From Thermoleophilia bacterium (GTDB lineage Bacteria; Actinomycetota; Thermoleophilia; Gaiellales; Gaiellaceae), in NCBI GenBank assembly GCA_025934335.1, contig JAICYG010000101.1, positions 1-9,444 on the forward strand: 9,444 nt of DNA. The letters run 5' to 3'. Positions 5,418-9,444 of this stretch are shown piece after piece. Positions within the stretch are counted from its first letter, which is position 1, and each line of letters starts with the position of its first letter. Under the pieces are notes generated by a model. It was not told the origin of the DNA. It saw only the letters and a list, made by a program, of their open reading frames with translations, and searched no databases. The position numbers were made by a program, and so were the translations under genes.

Positions 5418-6635
5418 ATGGCTATAACGAGGTCGGTGGGACGAACCCGCTTCCTCTCCCTCAGAGTCGCCGAGTTGCTGGCCGTCGCCGTGATCGGCGG
5501 CGGCCTGGCGCTCGGCGGTGCAGCCGCGCTGGGGAAGCTCGGCGACCGCACCACGGTGCAGCAGGCGGCGCCGACGACGCGGGCGACCACGAGCACCGTG
5601 CAGCCGGCGACGGCGCAGAAGGGGCTGACGCCGGAGCAGATCTACAACCAGGACGGCCCGGGCGTCGTGCAGATCACGGCGACGAGCGTGACGCAGGTGC
5701 CGGCCGACCCCTTCAACTTCCTGCCGTCCACGCCGCAAACGTCGCAGTCGCTCGGATCGGGATTCGTGATCGACCGGGCCGGTCACATCGTCACGAACTT
5801 CCACGTCATCCAGGGCGCACAGAAGGTGCAGGTCTCGTTCTCGGGCCAGGACCAGCTGCCGGCGCAGGTGGTGGGCAAGGACCGCTCGACCGACCTGGCG
5901 GTGCTCAAGATCGACGCGCACGCCCGTGCGCTGACGCCGCTCCCGCTCGGCAACTCCGAGGGCGTCCGCGTCGGAGATCCCGTCTACGCGATCGGCAACC
6001 CGTTCGGTCTCACCCGCACGCTCACGACCGGCGTCGTCAGCGCGGTGCAGCGGCAGATCTTCGCGCCGAACGGCGTCCCGATCGACAGCGCGATCCAGAC
6101 GGATGCGGCGATCAACCACGGCAACTCGGGCGGCCCGCTGATCGACGCCGGAGGCCGCGTGATCGGGGTCACCTCGCAGATCCAGACGGGCAGCTCGCAG
6201 AATCAGGGCAACGTCGGCATCGGCTTCGCCATCCCGGTCAACACCGTGCGCGACATCGCCGGGCAGATCATCGCCCACGGTCAGGCGCAGCATGCGTTCC
6301 TCGGCCTCGGCGCCGCCACCGTCACGCAGCAGCTGAAGAAGCTGTTCAACCTCCCGACGGCGAGCGGACTGCTGGTTCAGCAAGTCGACAAGGGCTCGGG
6401 CGCGGCGAAGGCCGGCATCAAGGGCGGCAACACGCAGGTCGTCGTCGAAGGCGAGACGTACTGGATCGGCGGCGACATCATCACGAAGATCGACGGCAAG
6501 CCCATGAACGACGTCGACCAGCTCTTCTCCGCCGTCCAGCAGAAGCACCCGGGCGACTCGATGAAGATCGAGCTGTGGCACAACGGCTCGCAGAAGACGG
6601 TCACCGCGAAGCTCGGCACGAGACAGAACCCGTAG
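5418..6635 (+). CDS. htrA: HtrA/DegP-type membrane-anchored serine protease with PDZ domain
   Basis: An envelope protein quality-control protease of 405 aa. The layout is a short basic N-terminus, one membrane anchor (about 18-38), a Thr/Gln-rich linker (44-70), a trypsin-like domain (about 75-290) and one PDZ domain (about 295-400). The catalytic triad is complete: His129 (TNFHVI), Asp159 (STDLAVLKI) and Ser237 (GNSGGPL). The protease domain is predicted to lie outside the membrane. Start choice is uncertain: ATG 5418 has no clear ribosome-binding site. In-frame GTG 5436 lies 7 nt after TATAAC (5423-5428), close to the leaderless pattern of other genes here, and would shorten the protein by six residues without touching the anchor. 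It is separated from mrpD by 55 bp and is probably its own transcription unit. Confidence 0.93.
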   Translation: MAITRSVGRTRFLSLRVAELLAVAVIGGGLALGGAAALGKLGDRTTVQQAAPTTRATTSTVQPATAQKGLTPEQIYNQDGPGVVQITATSVTQVPADPFNFLPSTPQTSQSLGSGFVIDRAGHIVTNFHVIQGAQKVQVSFSGQDQLPAQVVGKDRSTDLAVLKIDAHARALTPLPLGNSEGVRVGDPVYAIGNPFGLTRTLTTGVVSAVQRQIFAPNGVPIDSAIQTDAAINHGNSGGPLIDAGGRVIGVTSQIQTGSSQNQGNVGIGFAIPVNTVRDIAGQIIAHGQAQHAFLGLGAATVTQQLKKLFNLPTASGLLVQQVDKGSGAAKAGIKGGNTQVVVEGETYWIGGDIITKIDGKPMNDVDQLFSAVQQKHPGDSMKIELWHNGSQKTVTAKLGTRQNP

Positions 6636-6636
6636 C

Positions 6637-6665
6637 CCGACAGGCTCCGTTCGTGCGGCTACCTT
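6637..6665 (+). promoter_or_regulatory. Promoter for leaderless mRNA of the 115-aa gene
   Basis: CCGACA (6637-6642), a 17-nt spacer and TACCTT (6660-6665) are followed after exactly 6 nt by the GTG at 6672. The start of transcription would coincide with the start codon. No Shine-Dalgarno sequence is present. Confidence 0.55.
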
Positions 6666-6671
6666 GTTCCG

Positions 6672-7019
6672 GTGGACCGCGGGCAGATCGTCCTCGAGCA
6701 CGCCGTCGTCGAGGCGGAAGACGCCGAGCTCTGGCAGGAGGACGGCGCCGACCATGACGGGTGGTTCTGCGTCCGCACCGATCCGTTCCCGTGCCCGGCG
6801 AGCGGCTGCACGTTCGTGGCCGAGTTCATGACGGCCGCGCATCTCATCCTTGTCTGGCAGGAGCTCGACGACCCGAACCTGCTGCGCCACGCCGCGCGCG
6901 CCCGCGACGTCGGGCGCAACCCGCGCGTCACCGGCTACCGCTCCGAGTACGGCCCGAGTGCGTCGTACTACGCGTGGATCGCCGCCGGGCGGCCCGTGCA
7001 CGGCGTCAAGACCGCGTGA
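6672..7019 (+). CDS. Unrecognised 115-aa protein with Cys-x4-Cys-x10-His motif
   Basis: I do not recognise a family. The protein is soluble, with no membrane segment or signal peptide. Residues 33-57 hold Cys33, Cys41, Cys46 and His57 (FCVRTDPFPCPASGC, then TFVAEFMTAAH), which could form a zinc site, although the spacing is not that of a classical C2H2 finger. The second half is rich in charged and aromatic residues (GYRSEYGPSASYYAWIAAG). The start GTG 6672 is supported by a -10 box 6 nt upstream. Its TGA overlaps the GTG of the ligase gene (GTGA, 7016-7019), so the two are translated together and may act together. Confidence 0.7.
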   Translation: MDRGQIVLEHAVVEAEDAELWQEDGADHDGWFCVRTDPFPCPASGCTFVAEFMTAAHLILVWQELDDPNLLRHAARARDVGRNPRVTGYRSEYGPSASYYAWIAAGRPVHGVKTA

Positions 7020-8101
7020 TTCCGAACGCGTTCGGCGAGAGCAGTCCGCTCTCGCTCGGCGTCGAGGAGGAACTGATGATCCTCGAAGCCGCGACGCTCG
7101 AGCAGGTACCGGCCGTCGACCGCATCCTGCGCCGCGTCGAGGGGCGCGCGCTGCCCGGGCGCCTGAAGACCGAGCTCTTCGCCTCGGTCTTCGAGACGAA
7201 CACGTTCGTCTGCGCGACGGCGGCGGAGGTCGACGCGGCGCTGCCGGTGCTGCGCCGCGCCGCGGCCGAGGCGGCGGCTGCCGAGGGGCTTGCGATCGCG
7301 GCGGCTGCGACCCACCCGTTCGCGCGGCCGGAGGCTCAGCCGATCGTCAAGGAGGAGCGATACGTGACGTTCGTCGGGTACGGCGGCATCTCGGTACGGC
7401 GCCAGGGCGTGCAGGGCCTGCACGTCCACGTCGCGATGCCGTCGTCGGACGACTGCTGGCGCTGCCTCGACGCGATCCTGCCGTGGCTCCCGCTCGTGCT
7501 CGCGCTCTCGGCGAACTCGCCCTGGTTCGCGGGCGAGCTGACGGGGATGGCGTCGAACCGGGCGCCGATCCTCGCGGAGCTGCCGCGCGGCGGCCCGCCG
7601 CCCGCGTTCGGCTCGTACGGCGAGTGGGAGGCGTGGGTCGAGCGGCTCGTGCAGATCGGCGTGCTCGAGGACTACACACGCATCTGGTGGGACGTCCGCC
7701 CGCATCCGGCCCTCGGCACCCTCGAGGTGCGGATCCCGGACCAGCCCACGGACGTGCGGCTAGCGACGGCCTTTGCCGCGCTCGTGCAGGCGTTGTGCGC
7801 GACCGCCCTCGACGGCGGGCTGCCGGGAGGATCGCCGCGGGCCGACTACGTGCAGAACCGTTGGTCGGCGGCCCGCTTCGGGGTGCGGGCGAAGCTGATC
7901 CATCCCGACGGCGGCTCGTTCGTGCCGGCCGCCGATCTCGCGGCGGAGCTGCTCGAGCTCGTCGGGCCTGCGGCCGCGCGGCTCGGCTCCTCCACGTTGA
8001 TCGGACGCATCGAACCGGCGGCCTGCGAGGCCGACCTGCAGCTCGAGGCGGCGTCACCGCAGGAAGCCGCTGCGGATCTCGTCACGCGGTCGGTAGCCTG
8101 A
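7016..8101 (+). CDS. Glutamate-cysteine ligase homologue, YbdK/GCS2 family carboxylate-amine ligase
   Basis: An ATP-dependent ligase that joins a carboxylate, typically glutamate, to an amine such as cysteine; 361 aa, close to E. coli YbdK (372 aa). Family motifs in order: SLGVEEELMIL (13-23; glutamates for metal/ATP), ETNTFVC (60-66), THPFARPE (99-106), GLHVHVAMPS (134-143), then WWDVRPHPALGTLEVRIPDQPTD about 90 residues later, and NRWSAARFGVRAKLIHP near the C-terminus. The start is GTG 7016, overlapping the stop of the 115-aa gene; the open frame continues upstream for 85 codons, but that is a shadow of that gene. In actinobacteria, GCS2 proteins include mycothiol- and ergothioneine-related enzymes as well as uncharacterised YbdK forms, so the substrate is uncertain. 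Confidence 0.88.
   Translation: MIPNAFGESSPLSLGVEEELMILEAATLEQVPAVDRILRRVEGRALPGRLKTELFASVFETNTFVCATAAEVDAALPVLRRAAAEAAAAEGLAIAAAATHPFARPEAQPIVKEERYVTFVGYGGISVRRQGVQGLHVHVAMPSSDDCWRCLDAILPWLPLVLALSANSPWFAGELTGMASNRAPILAELPRGGPPPAFGSYGEWEAWVERLVQIGVLEDYTRIWWDVRPHPALGTLEVRIPDQPTDVRLATAFAALVQALCATALDGGLPGGSPRADYVQNRWSAARFGVRAKLIHPDGGSFVPAADLAAELLELVGPAAARLGSSTLIGRIEPAACEADLQLEAASPQEAAADLVTRSVA
8094..8099 (+). promoter_or_regulatory. -10 box for leaderless HMA-domain gene
   Basis: TAGCCT lies exactly 6 nt before the ATG at 8106 and overlaps the last codons of the ligase gene. No clear -35 match is seen. There is no Shine-Dalgarno sequence before the ATG, which fits a leaderless message. Confidence 0.45.
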
Positions 8102-8105
8102 GACC

Positions 8106-8324
8106 ATGGCCACCGTCTCCGAGACGATCCAGGTGAGCGGCATCCGGTGCGAGAAGTGCGTCATGCGCCTCGCGCAGACGCTCGAAGGCGCGGAGGGGCT
8201 CGAGTCTGCCAACGCGAACCTGATGGGCCAGGTGCTGCTGCAGTACGACGACGAGCGCACCACGAGGGATGCGCTCGTCGAGGTGCTCGCACGCGGCGGC
8301 TTCCGCGAGCAGTCGTTCGTGTAG
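8106..8324 (+). CDS. Small heavy-metal-associated (HMA) domain protein
   Basis: A 72-aa protein, the full size of a stand-alone HMA domain (CopZ-like ferredoxin fold). The metal-binding loop is GIRCEKC (12-18) with Cys15 and Cys18; the usual GMTCxxC has Ile-Arg in place of Met-Thr. The later part (VLLQYDD, then VEVLARGGF) matches the expected strands and second helix. A role in binding or carrying Cu(I) or a similar soft metal follows from the family, not from local context: no copper ATPase is visible nearby. It has its own likely leaderless promoter. Its TAG stop directly abuts the stop of the gene on the opposite strand. Confidence 0.85.
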   Translation: MATVSETIQVSGIRCEKCVMRLAQTLEGAEGLESANANLMGQVLLQYDDERTTRDALVEVLARGGFREQSFV

Positions 8325-8801
8325 CTAACGCTCGCCCGGCTTCGTCGAGCGGTCGGGGCGCGAGTGGGGGTGGCCGGCGTATGTCGGCGCGTCCTCGCGG
8401 TCGAGCCCGGACGGCCGCTCGATCGACGGGTCGTTCGCGCCGCCGAGCGTGCCGAGCCGCTCCGAGGGGGCAGGCTCGATGCCCTCGTGCAGGCCGTCTG
8501 TCTCGGCGTTCGCCTCCTGCGGGTCGGGGTCGACCACGTGCACGTCGATCAGGCCGTAGTGCATCTTGATCGCGTTCGTGTCGAAGGAGTCGCCGTCCAC
8601 CTTGGGCGATTCCTCCACGACCTCCTTGCCGACGGTCGCTCGGAGCACTCCGTCGTGCTCATGGATGAAGTCGGTCGGGATCGCGTGCCGCGACTTGAAC
8701 ACGTGCCCGGACTCGACGATGACGCAGCCGTCGCGCTCCGCCACCACGGTTCCCAGCTTGTGGTCGTCGCTCGAGACGACATCCTGGCCGTTCATGCTCA
8801 T
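8325..8801 (-). CDS. PRC-barrel-like protein with disordered C-terminal tail
   Basis: A 158-aa soluble protein. Residues about 4-65 look like a PRC-barrel/DUF2171-type domain: GQDVVSSDDHKLGTVVAERD, GHVFKSRHAIPTDFI, then a strand ending near VGKEVV. The remainder (about 88-158) is hydrophilic and rich in Asp, Glu, Pro and Gly, and is probably disordered. The ATG at 8801 is only 3 nt after GGAGGT (8810-8805); the Met at codon 3 (8795) is 9 nt away and may be the true start. The molecular role is unknown; PRC-barrel proteins in actinobacteria are often linked to stress or RNA processing, but nothing here proves that. It is divergent from the ECF sigma gene and convergent with the HMA gene with zero bases between stops. 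Confidence 0.72.
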   Translation of the reverse strand: MSMNGQDVVSSDDHKLGTVVAERDGCVIVESGHVFKSRHAIPTDFIHEHDGVLRATVGKEVVEESPKVDGDSFDTNAIKMHYGLIDVHVVDPDPQEANAETDGLHEGIEPAPSERLGTLGGANDPSIERPSGLDREDAPTYAGHPHSRPDRSTKPGER

Positions 8802-8891
8802 CTGACCTCCCGCTTCGCGTGCGTAGGTAGCCGCAAGCTGAACGCCGAAAGCCGGGAATGCGGTACGGCCTGAGCTCGTTTAACCCATTGC

Positions 8892-8897
8892 TAGGGT
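8892..8897 (+). promoter_or_regulatory. -10 box for leaderless sigma factor gene
   Basis: TAGGGT lies exactly 6 nt before the ATG at 8904, in the 102-bp gap between the divergent PRC-barrel and sigma genes. The bases between (GGCCGG) are not a convincing ribosome-binding site. CTGAGC (8870-8875) is a weak -35 candidate. GTTTAA (8878-8883) precedes it and could matter if an alternative sigma factor reads the promoter. Confidence 0.45.
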
Positions 8898-8903
8898 GGC
8901 CGG

Positions 8904-9444
8904 ATGAGCGAGAGCGCTCCGACGACTGCCGACACCCGCAGGCTCGCGCAGGAGGCGAGGGAGCGCGTTCGCTTCGAGGAGGAGGCGCTTGAGTTGAGCG
9001 ATCAGGTGTATCGCGTGGCGCGTCGTCTCGCCGGCTCGCGCGACGAGGCGGAGGACCTGGTGCAGCAGACGTACGAGCGCGCGTTCCGTTCGTGGCGGCA
9101 GTACACGCCGGGCACGAACCTGCGCGCCTGGCTGCTGCGGATCCTGACGAACCTCAACATCGACCGCGGCCGCCGGCAGCAGCGGGCGCCGCAGACGATG
9201 TCGATCGACAACGAGGCGGGCGACTACTTCCTCTACAACAAGCTCGAGTCGCAGCTGCCCGACGAGAACCCCGACGAGGAGCGCGTGCTGCAGCGGCTCT
9301 CACAGGACTCGATCGTCGATGCGCTCGCCGACGTGCCGCACGACTTCCGCGACGTGATCGTGCTCGTCGACATCGGCGAGTTCTCCTACGCCGACGCGGC
9401 GCAGATCCTGGACATCCCGATCGGCACCGTCATGTCGCGCTTGC
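8904..9444 (+). CDS. ECF RNA polymerase sigma factor, SigR/SigH-like (runs off right edge)
   Basis: A group 4 sigma factor directing RNA polymerase to stress promoters; 180 residues are visible. The sigma-2 region (about 33-95) contains RLAGSRDEAEDLVQQTYERA and the -10-reading stretch NLRAWLLRILTNLNIDRGRR. A linker (96-128) leads to sigma-4 (about 129-180), with DVPHDFRDVIVLVDIGEFSY and the helix-turn-helix ending IPIGTVMSRL at the window edge. The pattern LRAWLLRILTNxxI and PIGTVMSRL resembles the actinobacterial SigR/SigH oxidative-stress group, which is normally controlled by a zinc anti-sigma factor encoded next door; that gene would lie beyond this window. The ATG at 8904 is supported by the -10 box 6 nt upstream. 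The N-terminal 30 residues are a variable charged extension. Confidence 0.88.
   Translation, partial: MSESAPTTADTRRLAQEARERVRFEEEALELSDQVYRVARRLAGSRDEAEDLVQQTYERAFRSWRQYTPGTNLRAWLLRILTNLNIDRGRRQQRAPQTMSIDNEAGDYFLYNKLESQLPDENPDEERVLQRLSQDSIVDALADVPHDFRDVIVLVDIGEFSYADAAQILDIPIGTVMSRL

Noticed and set aside
5349..7001. A 550-aa open frame on the minus strand
   Set aside because: It is a shadow of htrA and the 115-aa gene, both of which have better support from motifs or promoter signals.
8328..8352. Terminator hairpin CGCTCG/CGAGCG after the HMA gene
   Set aside because: The stem is only six pairs with an 11-nt loop and no T-run, and it lies inside the coding end of the opposite gene.
1..9444. 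CRISPR arrays, tRNA/rRNA genes, transposases, phage genes
   Set aside because: None seen: no regularly spaced repeats, no cloverleaf or conserved RNA sequence noticed, and no recombinase motifs in any plausible gene.

Overview
The window is GC-rich (about 70% by eye), has almost no non-coding space, uses many GTG starts, and has several promoters whose -10 box lies exactly 6 nt before a start codon. It also carries a SigR-like ECF sigma factor and a YbdK-type GCS2 ligase. Together these suggest a high-GC actinobacterium, possibly a deep-branching one such as Thermoleophilia. The lineage is an inference; no rRNA or other marker gene is present.

Left part (1-1139). On the minus strand is the N-terminal part of a molybdenum/tungsten formate dehydrogenase alpha subunit, which runs off the left edge. 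Its frame meets TGA at 88-90, but translation through that codon continues the formate dehydrogenase sequence without a break. A SECIS-like hairpin sits at the correct distance after the codon, so it is best read as selenocysteine and not as a stop. Upstream of it, same strand, is a MarR-family regulator. A perfect 8-bp inverted repeat lies in the divergent gap next to marR and could govern both marR-fdh and the operon on the other strand.

Centre (1135-5362). On the plus strand is a tightly packed, translationally coupled Mrp-type cation/proton antiporter operon: mrpE, mrpF, mrpG, a DUF4040/MbhD-like subunit, an MbhE-MrpB fusion, mrpC and mrpD. This is the order of the sodium/proton module (MbhA-H) of archaeal membrane-bound hydrogenases. 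There is no mrpA N-terminal (NuoL-like) half and there are no hydrogenase genes. A 68-bp structured spacer with two hairpins separates mrpF from mrpG, is bounded by a 5-bp direct repeat, and encodes a 23-residue mini-ORF coupled at both ends.

Right part (5418-9444). Plus-strand genes are an HtrA-type membrane-anchored serine protease, an unrecognised 115-aa protein coupled to a YbdK-type glutamate-cysteine ligase homologue, and a small HMA-domain metal-binding protein. A minus-strand PRC-barrel-like protein meets the HMA gene stop to stop. It is divergent from a SigR/SigH-like ECF sigma factor that runs off the right edge.

How the parts may work together: the shared regulatory gap suggests that formate oxidation and the ion-pumping module are expressed in a coordinated way. 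That would resemble the pairing of formate dehydrogenase with Mrp modules in some archaeal formate-hydrogenlyase clusters. Physical coupling is not shown by the sequence.
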